Source of the DNA: Certhia americana
Taxonomy: Eukaryota > Chordata > Aves > Passeriformes > Certhiidae
Direction: 5' to 3'
NCBI GenBank assembly: GCA_018697195.1
Contig: JAGMWU010000035.1
Location: forward strand, 558,001 to 622,000
Length of the DNA: 64,000 bases
Position numbers and translations under genes: made by a program. The notes beneath the pieces were generated by a model. The model did no database searches, was not told the origin of the DNA, and worked only from the letters and a program-made list of their open reading frames with translations. Shown here one piece after another: positions 24,635-37,420 of the stretch; the first letter of the stretch is position 1, and the number at the start of each line of letters is the position of its first letter.

Positions 24635-26694
24635 GGACATGCCATTAACAGAAATCTGAGCACTGCCATTAAAAAAAAAAAAAAACCCAAACAAAAATAA
24701 ATTATTTGACCATGCTCAGTAGACATTCTAATAAGAGCTTCTTGGTTAAGATGCTGGGTCTGTGAGAATTTTTGCCCAAATTATTGATCTGTGCTTAGAA
24801 ACGAAAACACCACCTGCAGATTTGGGAACAATAATGGAGCTATGCAAAGACCAGATACAACATTGCACTGGATCAAGTGAAATATTTGTGTCCTGTTGTT
24901 CACATTTAACTCTTTCATTTTTCTGGCAATATCCCCTTGTTTATGAAAGGCTACTACATCCCAGCCAAACATCGTAATAACAATTTTTCTAAAAGTTGCT
25001 TTCAGCCTGACAGGCAAAGAAGTCCTCTCTACCTTGGATGGTTTCACAGCCAAGGCTGTCAAGGAATGGGTGAAAAGTAATTGTTTTCAAGTGTGCCCTT
25101 TTACAATCATTTGTTTGCTCTGGCTCTTTCATGAACAAAGGCTATTGTTGAACACATCCAACTAAACAAATAACTCATCTTGGGGTCCCTTTAACAGCTG
25201 CCTTAGTACAATGATCTATTTAAATATTACCCTAAAATTGAAACTGAACTCTTTAATGACATAATCCAGCACTATAATACAGAAGAGGCATATGTTCAAC
25301 TCAACAGCTGAACAATCTCGTCAGCACATGATTTTTAGACATAAATGCTTGTATATCAAATATGGCTTAATGCAATTACTTACTTCACTGTTTTTTTCCT
25401 TCTGTTAGCATCAAAATTCTACTGCCTTTCTCAAGATAGGACAGAATACACAATACAGATGACAATATTAGTCGTAAAGAATTTCTGTCTATTGTGTCAT
25501 CTTCTGTTTCTTCTTTGCACTCTTCCTTCTCTTGATAAAACAATTTAGTATGCTGTGCTTTCCTGTGCATTCCAGGATTTATCTTACCTTTAGTCTACCC
25601 ATTTTATTTTCATGTGGCTAGAGATTAAAGGATGATCTTACAGATGTTGTAAATTAGTCAGCAGCAGGCATAATCATTATTAGGCATGTTGCAATAAATG
25701 TTTGGAAGGTTTACATATTTTCCAGAGCACAGTTAGTTTAAACCACTGCAATTTGATGGTTTCACATATGACTTTAAAAATTGAAGCAGGAAATTAGTTT
25801 ACATTTCTTCAAAAGACCAAAGCCATTGTCAACTTTAAGGTCATTTTCAAAGCAGACATCCAACAGGAAAAGCTTCATTTAAATAAGTATTTCAGAATCT
25901 GCTTAGAACTGGTTTAGTATACTTCAGGATAAATACATTATCGATTTACTGAAATTCAGAATAGAGACTTGTCCTATCTCCAAGCCAGTACAGAGTTACA
26001 CATCAGACCTCACACAGAGCAAATGTAACCACCCTATTTTGCTTGAGCATTCTAAAAGTTAAGTAACATTGTACTTGATTTTTAGATAATTGATTGACTC
26101 TCATTCCTTAGTCTTCCGATTAGCTATTATATGACCAAGATTCATTCCAGAAATGACATGAGGGGGTGAATTCCTGTGGTTAATTCCTGGATAGCAGCTG
26201 CTCAGGGGGATTAGGATCCTTTTGTCTTAACTTTGAGGACTGAAATGTTGGCAAGCCTGTATCACCAGGCAACGTCAATTACGTTTTCCACAAGAAACAG
26301 TAAATTAGCTTTGCCATCCTGTAATTTATTTTCCCCCCCCCTGTTCACAATGTCTTCTGGAGTCTTCCAGTAGAAGTACAGTTTTCTATCTGCATCTCTG
26401 TGGAGTTAATTCAATAAACACACTGAATATTTACCTAGTAATACCTTGTGTTTACTTGTACTTCTAAACATACCATCACACTGTTACCACAAGAAAGCCC
26501 AAGGTGAACTCCCTGACGAAAACTTCTGAGACTTCTGCATACCAGGTGGTATTACTGCATGTGGGCAAGTACTTTGAAGGGTCTGTACTCACAGTCCTTT
26601 GATGGAAGCACCAAAATGGGTCATTTCATCCTTACTTCAAGAGACAAGTGACATGATGTTCTTTAAAAGTAGCTTTTATGGATAGTGGTTTTGC

Positions 26695-26940
26695 TCATCC
26701 CCTACTGGCTTCAGACTTTGTCCTGTTTGGCAGCCAATGACCTGATTGAATCATATAGACCCATTCCCTGTATCAGAATCACAGGATGCCTTAGGAAAGT
26801 CCAGCTAGTGCAGAATATTGCCTCAGCAGCATGGATTGCTGCAAGCATGTCAAGTCTCTTCTCTACTACCTGGACTGCAATCCTAGGCAGTATTCAAGTT
26901 CAAAGTTCTAGTTGTTATGTATTTTGGTTATAGTTTATAT
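26695..26940 (+). mobile_element. Possible ancient L2/CR1-clade LINE relic
   Basis: The + frame contains KVQLVQNIASAAW followed by LFSTTWTAILGSIQVQS, which resembles the (L)QLVQNAAARL...LHWLPV..RIQFK block near the end of many L2/CR1-clade LINE proteins. Only that local resemblance supports the call; the rest is eroded. It may instead be chance similarity. Confidence 0.35.
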
Positions 26941-29109
26941 TAGTTATCATTATATTTTTAGTTCCTGTCTTCAAGATTTACCATATCTAGAATAACATCT
27001 TCAAGAAGGAAGAGTAAGATTAAGAATTCTGCTGCTATGGCCCAAGTGGGCAATCTAGCAAAAGGAATCTAAACTTTTTCAGGAGACAAGAGCCTGTGGC
27101 CATGGAAAAAATTGCCAAAATAATTCAGGACTAATGCAAACCTTTGCCATACATGCAATTAACTGATTATTTCTTAAAGCTTTAAAAAACCCAACCAAAC
27201 AAAAAAAAAGACCAAACAAAAAAAAGAAGACAATCCTTTACAAGATATATGAGACCATTTTATTTTCAAGAAAGGTCTGAAGAGAGAATAAACTAAATGT
27301 GCCAGATGTTAATCACATTACTCTCCTTCAGGTGCTATGAAGCTGAGGATAGTTTGACAGCAGATAGCAGAACAGAACATTTAATGTGTTTAGTGATCCT
27401 GGCAAACCTGGAGGAATTCTTTTTGAAGCCAATGGCAACATATCCAGAATAAGGGTAGAAGCCAAATGGTGTTCTTCTAATCAGTTGTCCAACTTCCAAC
27501 GCTAAACTTTAGTGAGCATTTCACATGGTCTTTTGATAATATATGTATGGTAAGACAAAATTTTCCTGGATAGAGTTTACCTTCTAAATTAAGATTGTTT
27601 TAAATGTATAGGCTATATATTGTGTAGTATTTTGAATACATGTCTGTTCCAAACCATTAAAACATTGACCTCAAGAATTTGAGGTCTATGTAATTATGCC
27701 CCATAAATAAAAAGCTGAGTTCAGATCTGTGTTATCAAAGTACAGCATCCCAGAAGAGAGCTGACTTACGAGACAGCAGACTCAAGCATATCCAGTGCTC
27801 CTGCTTTAAATAACTTATTTCTCTAAAGTAACTTAGATAATTCCCTTTAATGTTACCTGGCAAGGAAATGTCATTGAAAGTCCTTCTGCGAATCAGCTCA
27901 GAGATATGAACTATAGAAAAACTAGCAATATTTTCCAATGCGTGATTTGCAAATATTTACAAATTTCGTACAATACATTCATGTACCACATCACTGCTTC
28001 TTAACGTGTCTTACAGTCTCTGTTTATAACTGTGTTACATAAATAGCAGAAAGAACCTGAGCTTTGTTTTTGCACTGGATCAGATTCAGACCCTCTCAAT
28101 GGAGAGAACACGTATCCCACTGCCTACCATTGGGGTGAATGATCAAAAAACAATCCATGTGGTTAACAATAGATTAACAAAGTGCACTGTATTCAAAAGC
28201 TAATATGGACAACTAGGCTGTTTTCCATTATTTTTCACGATTTGATGACATTGCACTCCTTAGGCTCCTGTGTTTATTTAAACACATCATCAGTTGTGGT
28301 TTTGTGCCTCTTTAAGTGCTATGCATACACAATATATGCTTTTTTTTGGGACAAAGTTACAGTTTCCATATTGACACAAACAAGATATTACAAATTCTCC
28401 TTTTGCACTTATAAATAGGAAAATGTGTCTGAAAACATACAGGATTTCCCACCTCCAAATAGAGTGCACTAGAGAGAGCAAAAAGCAAAGCAGCATTTAA
28501 AGCATGAAAAATCCATGGCACCTGCTGAATTCCACAGCAGTCATTTCAGCAGCCAGGCTGTGGTGTTGTTCAAGATACACCTACTTTACAAATACTTAGA
28601 CATGGTTTTCCTGATGTGTTCTGATGGGAGAATTTAAAGTTTTGGTCTCTAAACACTTGAGTAGACCACCTTACAAGTTAGGATTTTAGGTATTTCTTGT
28701 AAGAGAAGTGGTATAACTGCTGCTGTAACTCCCTCTTTATAACTGATTCCTCTAGTTCAGAGATTGCCTATCTGAGGGCAGGCACACGTCCTTAAAATAA
28801 CTTGAGTACTGTTATTCCTATCTGAGAAGCAAGGTCAAATAGGAAATCTTGTAGAAAATTCTGTAAGAATCCTCTATAAGTAAGCAGAGAAATTAAAATC
28901 TCACTGTACCAATGGCATATTGCACATTTCATAGTAATAACTTTTACACCTCCAGAATGAAATGAAATGATGACATGAAACTTGAAGTATTGAAAGTGAC
29001 TGTACTGGTTCCACTAGCATTATTTATGGCATTAGGCCACGCAATCTTTCTTTGTGTAAGAGGGGGACACAGGTCACAGGTTTACTTGTCTCTGGTTTGT
29101 GGCTTGCAG

Positions 29110-29305
29110 GTCCTTTCTGTTACCAACAACACAGAATGTGCGAAGCTACTGGAGGAAATCAAGTGTGCACACTGCTCACCTCACGCTCAGAACCTATTCC
29201 ACTCACCTGAGAAAGGGGAAACTCCTGAAAAAGAACTAATACTTCCCTACCTGTGCAAAGACTATTGTAAAGAATTCTATTACACCTGCAGAGGTCACAT
29301 ACCAG
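29110..29305 (+). CDS. HHIP: HHIP coding exon 2: cysteine-rich HHIP-N (folate-receptor/Frizzled-like) domain
   Basis: Exon of 196 nt preceded by the acceptor CTTGCAG (AG at 29108-29109) and followed by donor GTAAAA at 29306. It enters in phase 0 and leaves one nucleotide, which joins exon 3 to form a Gly codon. The translation runs from VLSVTNNTEC through KLLEEIKC and LCKDYCKEF to TCRGHIP, with the cysteine spacing of the HHIP N-terminal domain (TEC, IKCAHC, LCKDYC, TCRG). This domain family resembles folate receptors and Frizzled CRDs. It contributes to heparan-sulfate and Wnt/Hedgehog-related interactions rather than the main Hedgehog-binding face, which is in the propeller. An N-glycosylation sequon (NNT) lies at about residue 94 of the mature numbering from the second ATG. 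The open frame extends upstream to 28975 and downstream to 29334, but those flanks are intron: they have no family similarity and lie outside good splice signals. Confidence 0.97.
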
Positions 29306-30809
29306 GTAAAACTCATAACAAAATATGGGGCTAAACGATGTCCTGATATGTTGATATTGCCTGAGCAGTTACAGATCCAGCTTTAACCAGGAAAAATCCC
29401 CGCTGATATCTAGGGGAATTTGCCCAAGCAGAGACAGAATGTCTTCACAGCAGATCTTGTGCAGGGAGGTAAATACTTTGAGGGCTTTCTTGCCATCCTC
29501 CTGTTAAACTTGCCATGAAACACACGTGGTTTGATTGTTGTCAAAGGCGCCTGAAACTATTACCTTTGCTGAAATATTAGTGTGTTCATTCTAATCATGC
29601 AAATAAGCAGCTGGCCATCCAAAAAAGGCTATTGTAAATGATAGATTGCTTTAAAACGCGAGAAATAAAAGGTCCTGGCTGTTTGCTGTAGCCTCTAAAA
29701 AGCTGATGAGTAAAGTGTTTTTTCTGGTTTTGTTACCCTAGAAACTGATGTTTTTTCCACAGGGTTTAAAGCCCATTGAAATCAAAGGGCCTTATTTGAT
29801 AGACTTCTGTGATCTTTGAATCACTTCCAGCATGCTGTTAACAACCAAATTCTTAACTTACCTAACACTTCCTCAGTGTAGTCAGTGGAGTTAGCTGGAC
29901 CTAACCAAAAGCAGAGTTTGCCCTGTGTTGTCTGAGGCAGTCACCAAATGTGTGCTATCACTTGTAACTATATCAACAAAACAACCGCAGAAGATGGCTC
30001 TTTTAGAAACACTGTCTTAAGACACTATTATGTTAAATAACATCTTTGGTATTTCCAATAGTAAATTATTTATATGTTTAAGACTGTCATTTTTAAACCA
30101 TGCTTTTTTCCCTGTCCAAACACTACTTATAAACAATGCCACACAGGAGAAAATAATTAAATTGGTTAAGATTTTTTTTTTTTCTTTAAACTAGCAACAC
30201 AGACTGGAAAAAAGGACATGATAATGAGATGAAAAATGAATTTGTGAATAGTCATTTTTAACATACGAACACAGCTTTGTAATATAATATAAACATATTT
30301 GAGTAAAGGGGATAGTTTTAAGTGGGTGGGATTTGGAGGACAGCTTTTTAATTGCATGTGTACAGTGCATACTTGTTTTCTCTGAAACCCCAAGAGTGCA
30401 GGGATTTTTTTGCAGTGTTCTTTTATTGACTTGAGAAAACATTTTGAATTGACTTACTTTTTCTCTTTACTGTGGTTTAACATGTACCTCAACCCATTCA
30501 AATATGAAAATATTATTATTGTCTTTATAAACTAAGAGATGTTTCTAAGGCTTTCTTAAACCAGCTGTTTCTTGCTCTTTATCACATTCCCCAAAGCAAA
30601 GCAGAATAGATCATAGTTGCCAAGACTGCCTGCTGAACAGTGATAACAGATTAGATATTCTAAATGTTTGGCCCATATAAGAAGTCAGCAAAAAGACATT
30701 TTTGACATGAGTTTGTAGCTAGCACTAATGACTTTCATATTCTGCAGAGCGAGAGCCTCAGAGTTGTTTTGTGAAATTCTGTGTTTATGAGAAAACAATC
30801 TGTTTAATT

Positions 30810-30881
30810 GAAAAAAAAGTGAAAGAGGGAAAAGGGGGAAAGAAAGAGGAGGTGGAGGGAGGAAGGGAGAATGAGAAAGGG
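30810..30881. repeat. Purine-rich tract
   Basis: About 72 bases of almost pure A/G on the + strand (T only at about 30820, 30853 and 30872). It lies in intron 2. Such tracts can adopt triplex (H-DNA) structure but have no specific assigned role here. Confidence 0.8.
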
Positions 30882-31023
30882 CTGAGCAGCACAGGAGCTA
30901 CAGCCACAGGAACCTCGCTCCTCAGATCAACATATGTGGTGACGAATGACAAATTTATTTTTCTACAAAGTTTGTGTATATGTAAAACTGCTGAAGTGCA
31001 TCAAGATGTCAAGTGCTTTTTGT

Positions 31024-31032
31024 GACCACCCA
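31024..31032 (+). promoter_or_regulatory. Exact GLI-consensus site in intron 2
   Basis: GACCACCCA matches the GLI zinc-finger consensus exactly. HHIP is a known transcriptional target of Hedgehog/GLI signalling, so an intronic site is plausible. One exact 9-mer on either strand is expected roughly every second window of this size by chance, so function is unproven. Confidence 0.35.
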
Positions 31033-34000
31033 GGTTGCCTTGAAAGATAACCAGATGAAAGCATAACTTTAGCACTGGGCAGAGGACTGTGCTTTGCAGG
31101 AAAAGAGCTTATATACTTGAACATCAGCTAAAATAAGATTTTTCCTACATCAATCAGATGCTAATAATCGTTCTAAATACTTGTCCTGAAAGTAGGTTGT
31201 ACTAACAAAAGCTTGTTGCTTGCTTACAACCACCAACAGAATTGATTTGGTAAGTTGTCTGGTACTTATGGTTGTTGATATCTTTTCTAGGATTTCCCAA
31301 AGGTATTAATTAAGATTCAGGTCCCTCTTTTTGAGAAGATGGCCTATAGGATTTTAATATAGTTTCATAGTCTTGTTCATTCTGAAATATAAGTAATTAA
31401 AATAACTTATTTGGAGGTTCTGTTTTCCTTGTGAGACTTGTATATCCATAATATTTATTGCAAAATAAATTAAGAAATAGAAAATGTGGAAGCTATGTTT
31501 TTGCTTAGCCTGGAGGATTTTACAAAGAGTTGAAAACTACCAGGCCCCCAAACCCAAGGTCTCTGGCAATGATTCACTGTGCATTTGTTAAAATGTCAAA
31601 TAATTACTCTTCCTCCATTAGGGAGTGCTAATTGTTTCTGAGCACCAATACAACGGAGTTTAAGGAAATTGCTGACTACAAAAATAATGTTATCCCTTAA
31701 GTCCTGTGCAAATGAGAAATATTATTAACATTTTAAGACAGCAAGCATCTTTTCTGGGATTGAAATGTTAGCAGTACGTATTAACCAAGAAGGCTGAGAA
31801 ATTATGCATCAGGTTTTTTTCATGAGTTAGCTTCAAAAATTCATTTATTGTTCTGTCTCCTGCAAAGATGAAAACTCTAGCAGATTCTTGGTTAACTCCT
31901 TTCAAGACTGCAGTTTGCCCACCAGCTATGACTGTATCAGTACTTCCACTGACTTCTTTAGGAATATTGAGAGAAAAAGCGGAGCCTATTCTTTATTTAG
32001 GCAGAATAATATCAGAAGCTCTTAGGATTGTATGGATGAGCAGGAGGGTGTAATGTTTCACAAAGACTTTGAGATTAGAGCTTCTCTGCTTCATTCCAGA
32101 TAACTGTTCTGTTTATTTCTCATCTGATCTTTACTGCAAGCCTCAGTTTAAGGGATTATTGATGGAGACACTGGAGTTAAGTGATTAAATGGAGTGTCTT
32201 CAGTCAATATGATTTTTAAGTTTTGCCTTTCCATAAGAGAAGACTGTCTAATATTTATTACTAATATAGCTAGTAAAGAAAGGCACAGCTGATTCTGCCT
32301 TCAGACATAAGCAGAAACTTAATCCATGCCACGGGAAGTGGCATATTCTAAGGAACAAACCTGTGCCACAGCCATGGTGCCATCCAAGAACGTGGGAGAG
32401 ATTTTGATCTATCTGGCCTCCATTATTTTCATTTGAAGAAATGGGTTCCAGACGACTGTGGGTGAATTCCAATCCAGGCCCAGATCTGAATCCAGACATT
32501 ACCAGCACAGACGTCTGATAGGATTTTTCAAGCACCGAACAAGGTGTTCCAAAATTCCAGAATTCTAGCCCAAATCACTGGAATTCTAAGAAATTCTACA
32601 ACTTACAGAGCACTTCCAGAAGTTCTGACATGGCTGATTAATAGTCACAGTCAACCTGCAGAAAAATAGTAGTGGCTGGTATATTTGCTACTGGTAACAA
32701 GAGCATGAAGGGGATCAACCTTGGCCCTGCCTGTGTGCAGGAACCTGTGGTTTCTGAGCAGGAGAAGAGGGTCACCAGTCACTTGAAAACCAGTTGGAAA
32801 TTATGTGAGCTACCAGTGGACTTAGTACATTTTGAAATAGTATGTCTGCAATCACGTCTTTGATTTGGTTTTTACTGGCAGTTGAGAAGCGAGGAGAATG
32901 TGGGGTTTTTTGTGAAAAAAATCACATCTAGCTGTCAGAGGTGCAAATCAGAAAAAAGCCCCAAAAGGTAAAGGCTGCTTTGACACAGTGTTGAACTGTA
33001 TGCTCAAGGTCACATCAGAAATAAAGCAGAAATGATGAGCCTGACTTCCAGATGCCCTTAAAGGCAGTGCAGGTTTACTCAGATGAGTGGATGATACTCG
33101 ATTCTGTGTTCAATGCAAACAGGAGGGAGTGAATAGGAACTTGACTTGCTGCAAAGACTGAGACTGTGCTACCATGGCACTGGAATTGCATGTCAAAGAG
33201 AAGAGGCAAGGGAATGGGTAATCAGGGAATCCAGCAAAGTGGAATTTGGTGAAGGTAGGATAGGAAGGGAGATACAGTGTGAGGAACAACTGGCTGCAAG
33301 TACAAGTGGAGAGAGGAGGTGGGGATCAGCTGGGAGCAGTTTTCCTTTGAAAAGGCTTTTAATCTTGCAATTTATTCCCACAGTGTTTTATAAAGGCGAA
33401 CACAGAAAGCCTTCACTGTAGCTGCCTTAACTGAAAAGCCTGTCATTGGATTCTTGTTTGCAAGACAGAAAGTTTAGCATAGAAATGCAAGCCTGTGCAA
33501 AATCTGACACTTAAACATGATGTTTAATCATCCTTTGTGATTTCAATTTTCTTTGTTAACACAGGCACTGCTCTGTCAACATGTACACAGCTGGTAGGAA
33601 ATTTGTAATAATATGTATGAGTCTTTTAAAATAAATTAGTAAGTACAGAAATTCACACAGGACCAAGGGTTGCAGTCCCTATTACTTTTCCTTTTTTTTT
33701 TCTTTTCTCCAAACAATTCTAGTGCTTAGGGGCACTTGTCAGGGACCATTCTTCCGGACACTGTACAAACTCTGAACAAAATGGCAAACTGTACACTAAA
33801 GACCTTACAATCTAAGCATGAGAAAGAAGATAATAAATGGCTACAAGCAGATAGGAGAGTAGAAGCAAATGTTTCTCTAAATGTCCTCGGTGAAGCTGTT
33901 AGTATGTTAAATAGAGCATATATAACACATGGAGTTGGGTTTTTTTCTAAATTACTATGGTTTTTATCAAACAAAATAGCAAAATTCCACCCTTAATGCA

Positions 34001-36438
34001 CAGGTGAAACTTGTATTTACAGAGGTTACATTCCTTCCAGTAATGTAACATTTTTCATAGTTTAATTCTAACTCCACTTTTTTACAAGCATTTCTAGTGA
34101 AAATGGTCCATAAGCTTTATCCTTTCTTAGAATTTGCTGATGGGTTTGCTAAACTTCAAAATGTAACTGCAGTGCACCATGCACTTCAGTGAATGATGAA
34201 ATACTTCATGAGGCAAAGGGATTAAAAAGATTAAAAAGAAAAGGCATTGCACTGGTCAAGTGAGTTTGCATCTGATTGTTATTTGAAATTTGTACCGAGT
34301 GAACAACGTGATCACAACCTGCTGTGGGTTTCGCTGACTAAAGATAACACCCAAGCCAAGAGAAGTTTATCTTTAGTAAATAGTAAATGGCATACTTGGA
34401 AAATTCTAGAAATTCTTAGTAATCATATACCTCTAATTTGCTATTGCATTTTTTTGAATGACGCACCGTGCCTTGAGAGAGAAATAAATTATTAAAGACA
34501 AACCCCTGTATTCTTAAGTCAAATAATTCAACAGCGAGATTTTAGATTACCTTTGATTTTGGCGTTATATTTACAAGCTTTGGAATACTACTCTATGATT
34601 ATATCTGAGTTCCTCTTCAGTTGTTCCACTTGAAACTACATCTCCCAGTTTCTCCAAATAACTACTATGAATTAAAAGCAGCTCCTCAGAGATGAAATTT
34701 ACTCAAGTTCCAAATCACGGTAATTAAACTTTTACACCACAACACACTACCATGTGTTTCCAGATATTATTTTATAGAAATCAAAGGCAGGCTTTGTCGT
34801 GTCATTTTCCCAACATTTTTTAAGGAAGATGTATATGAAAAGAAGTATAGTTGGGTGGGAAAGGCTTTTCACTCCACAAGAATTCTGGGATCCAAAAAAT
34901 TTTCCTATTCCACATAAGGAAGAAATTGAACTCTTTCGAAATTTTCCATGAAGAAAGCCACAGAGAGACCACCCCAGGATAGCTAATAAAGTCGTTGTTA
35001 GGACATTTACTTGGGAAATGGGAGATTTAGGGTCAAACTCTTGCCTGACAGATGAGGGGCATTGACCTGAATATTCCTCTTCCTAATGAAACACCCTAAT
35101 TACAAGACATTGGAGTATAGTGATACAAGGTTTGCTGTCTGGTTCTGTCTTTTTCATTTAGACCAGAAGTTTGAGCTTGGACCAGAAACATCATGTTAAG
35201 TCAAATTTTGTCAAAACTGATAATGTCTCTGAAAAAGCTTTGCTTGTAAGAAATTGGCATTTTCCAACGAAACACAGCTGTCCCTGATCAGTTCTTATTG
35301 TACATTGTAAGTCAGAGGTTTTATGGCCAAGATCTATGGATTACTGCATTATTCACAAGTGGAAAAGCCATGCATAAATTAGGCCTCTTATTCCAATGAA
35401 GTGCTAATTCTGTGTATCCTATGAGTTATGTCCTGGACTGTAGTACATCCTAAGACAGTTGCCAGTAATGCAAACAGGAACAAAGGTAACTTAAGACGTA
35501 TTATCTTAACGATGTTGGTAAAATAGTAAATGTATAACTAGCCAGACTCTGTCTTCTTAGATTTAATACTCCTGATTAAAACCTGGATAGAAATGACTAG
35601 AAGTAGGTTTGTGAACAGAAATAGATATTTTTTTAATGTCCTTAAACATAATGCAAGAAAGTAATAGCAATAGTGGCAAGGCTTTTCTTCACAGGCTCTC
35701 ATGTTATTGACTTTGTGTTTCTCTGGATCTTCAAAGTTCTTCCCATTTTAACCTCAAACCTAAGGATCACCTTTCATCCAACACAACATGAGACATATCC
35801 CCCTTTTCAGGGGATGGGGCTGAGAAAGTAGACTTCACCATGGGACACTGCTTAGCTACTTTAATGCTGGGAGTCAACCAGAGGCCAGCTGGATGTCAAC
35901 ACGGTGCAGTTTTCAGCACTACTTCCCACTTCTCACCTCTCCAACCAATATCCTTAGCTGGCAGCATTCCACAAAATTTTTACTGCATGTCTTTTACCAG
36001 AGTCTTCACTGAGATTTTGACTAGAACTAATCACTTATTTTTAAAAAAAAAGTTAAACAGAAGCTGCTCAGGCTATTTTACAGCAGATACTACACTTGAT
36101 TGAGAGGGTTAAAATTAGGGAGAAGTGCGTCACAGCCTCAACTCTGAACTTTTTCTCTTAAATTTTTAGTGAGTGAACTGTTGTGTCATTTTGAATGAAA
36201 TTTAAGCACACTGAAAATGAGGTTTAATACAAATACAGATGAATAAACTGTAAAAGGCAATGCTCAGTTTGTGTTTATACATTTGTGTTTACTCAGAGCA
36301 GACTCTTTTTTTGCAGATAGCCCTTTGTTTAAAATGACTTCTTTTTCCACTACAATCTATTTAAAGCTGAGTTTGATGACACAAAACTGCAGACATGACA
36401 ACACACTAAATATTTGTATGTTCTTTTGCATTTTTAAG

Positions 36439-36595
36439 GTTTCCTCCAAACTACAGCTGATGAGTTTTGCTATTACTATGCAAGGAAAGATGGTGGTGTG
36501 TGCTTTCCAGATTTTCCAAGAAAACAAGTGCGAGGGCCAGCTTCTAACTCCCTGGACCACATGGAAGAATACGACAAAGACGAAGAGATCAGCAG
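36439..36595 (+). CDS. HHIP: HHIP coding exon 3: end of HHIP-N domain
   Basis: Exon of 157 nt. The acceptor is TTTTTAAG (AG at 36437-36438). It starts with GT, which completes the Gly codon from exon 2, and ends with two nucleotides (AG) that combine with the first A of exon 4 to give Arg. The reading is FLQTTADEFCYYYARKDGG, then VCFPDFPRKQVRGPASN, then an acidic linker (MEEYDKDEEIS). The two cysteines belong to the HHIP-N cysteine-rich domain, and the acidic stretch is the hinge towards the beta-propeller. The donor is GTTCAT, which keeps GT but lacks the usual A/G-A-G-T extension, so it is predicted to be weak. Phase continuity on both sides and the close match to the vertebrate protein make the call secure despite that donor. 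Confidence 0.96.
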
Positions 36596-37420
36596 GTTCA
36601 TAAAGATAAATGCTGTTTAATCTGAAAAAAAAAAAAAAAAAACCCTAGCAAAGCCTGTGGTTTTCACAGTGAAATAGCTTAGTGTGTGCTTATGCTGAGC
36701 AGCTGTGTTTTCCAGATGTGACTTTCTTTTGCTGCTGCTAATGTACGTCAAAAAAGAAAGTTACATGAGCTTCAGCAGTTCAGTACCATTTGATATTTGC
36801 CTCGCAGAAAAGGTGTTAGAATCCTGCTCTGATCCACCCTGTGGATCTTGGTTAGTGTCCAGCCTGTGGATCATTGGTAGTTCTGGGAAGTAAGCTGTAT
36901 CTAAATTTAATATTACTAAACAACTACAATAAGTTTATTAGTAAAATATTTATGCCATGATCTTCAATTTATTTCATTTGTGGGTTTTTTTTTTGTGAAG
37001 ATAATGATATTAGATTATTCCATCATATGTCATTATTTTAGAATGGATTTTAGAGGCCAAGTTTTATCCAAGTGATGAAATTTACTGTGTTTATTTTATA
37101 GGAGAAATTCTGTATTTCTAAATTATTCTCTTTTTTCGCCCCTCCTATTGCTCTACATGTTGGATCTAAGTTTATTTAATGTTCTCTTTTTTGTATGCAG
37201 ACCAAATTTCCCTCAAGTGAAGCTCAAGCTAATTTTCTGTATTATGTGCTGGCATACATTCAAGGACAATAATTAATGCACATTAATATATAAAAAAAGG
37301 TTTTATTATAAACCTGGTTTTAATATCATTGGAGACCAGTAATTTTTTCTTTTAGGGACATTGTTGTGTCATGGTTATGAGAAAGAAGAAATGTCTCACT
37401 GTTTCTTTAAATTTCTTTAG
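36596..37420 (+). other. HHIP: HHIP intron 3
   Basis: Short intron of 825 bp between a weak donor (GTTCAT) and a good pyrimidine-rich acceptor (TTTCTTTAG). It contains an 18-A run at 36625-36642, only 30 bases after the donor. Nothing else was recognised. Confidence 0.9.

Larger units (their letters stand above)
22183..29109 (+). other. HHIP: HHIP intron 1
   Basis: Intron of 6.9 kb bounded by GTAAGG and CTTGCAG. The first 480 bases are still part of the CpG island. The rest is AT-rich with homopolymer runs at 22257-22270 (T), 23196-23210 (T), 23965-23980 (A) and 24671-24685 (A), a perfect hairpin at 24607-24634 and a possible old LINE remnant at about 26.70-26.94 kb. No other exon or gene was recognised. 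Confidence 0.9.
29306..36438 (+). other. HHIP: HHIP intron 2
   Basis: Intron of 7.1 kb from donor GTAAAA to acceptor TTTTTAAG. It contains a purine-rich tract (30810-30881) and an exact GLI-consensus 9-mer at 31024-31032. No convincing repeat or coding sequence was recognised; the short open frames here look like chance. Confidence 0.9.

Noticed and set aside
28975..29109. Upstream part of the open frame containing exon 2 as a separate signal-peptide start
   Set aside because: It has a hydrophobic N-terminus (VLVPLALFMALGHAIFLCV), but an acceptor CTTGCAG lies exactly at the homology boundary. It is better read as intron 1, although an alternative first exon cannot be fully excluded.
34968..34976. 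GACCACCCC as a second GLI site
   Set aside because: One mismatch to the consensus at the last position; such near-matches are frequent by chance. Similar near-matches at about 8559 and 23464 were dropped too.
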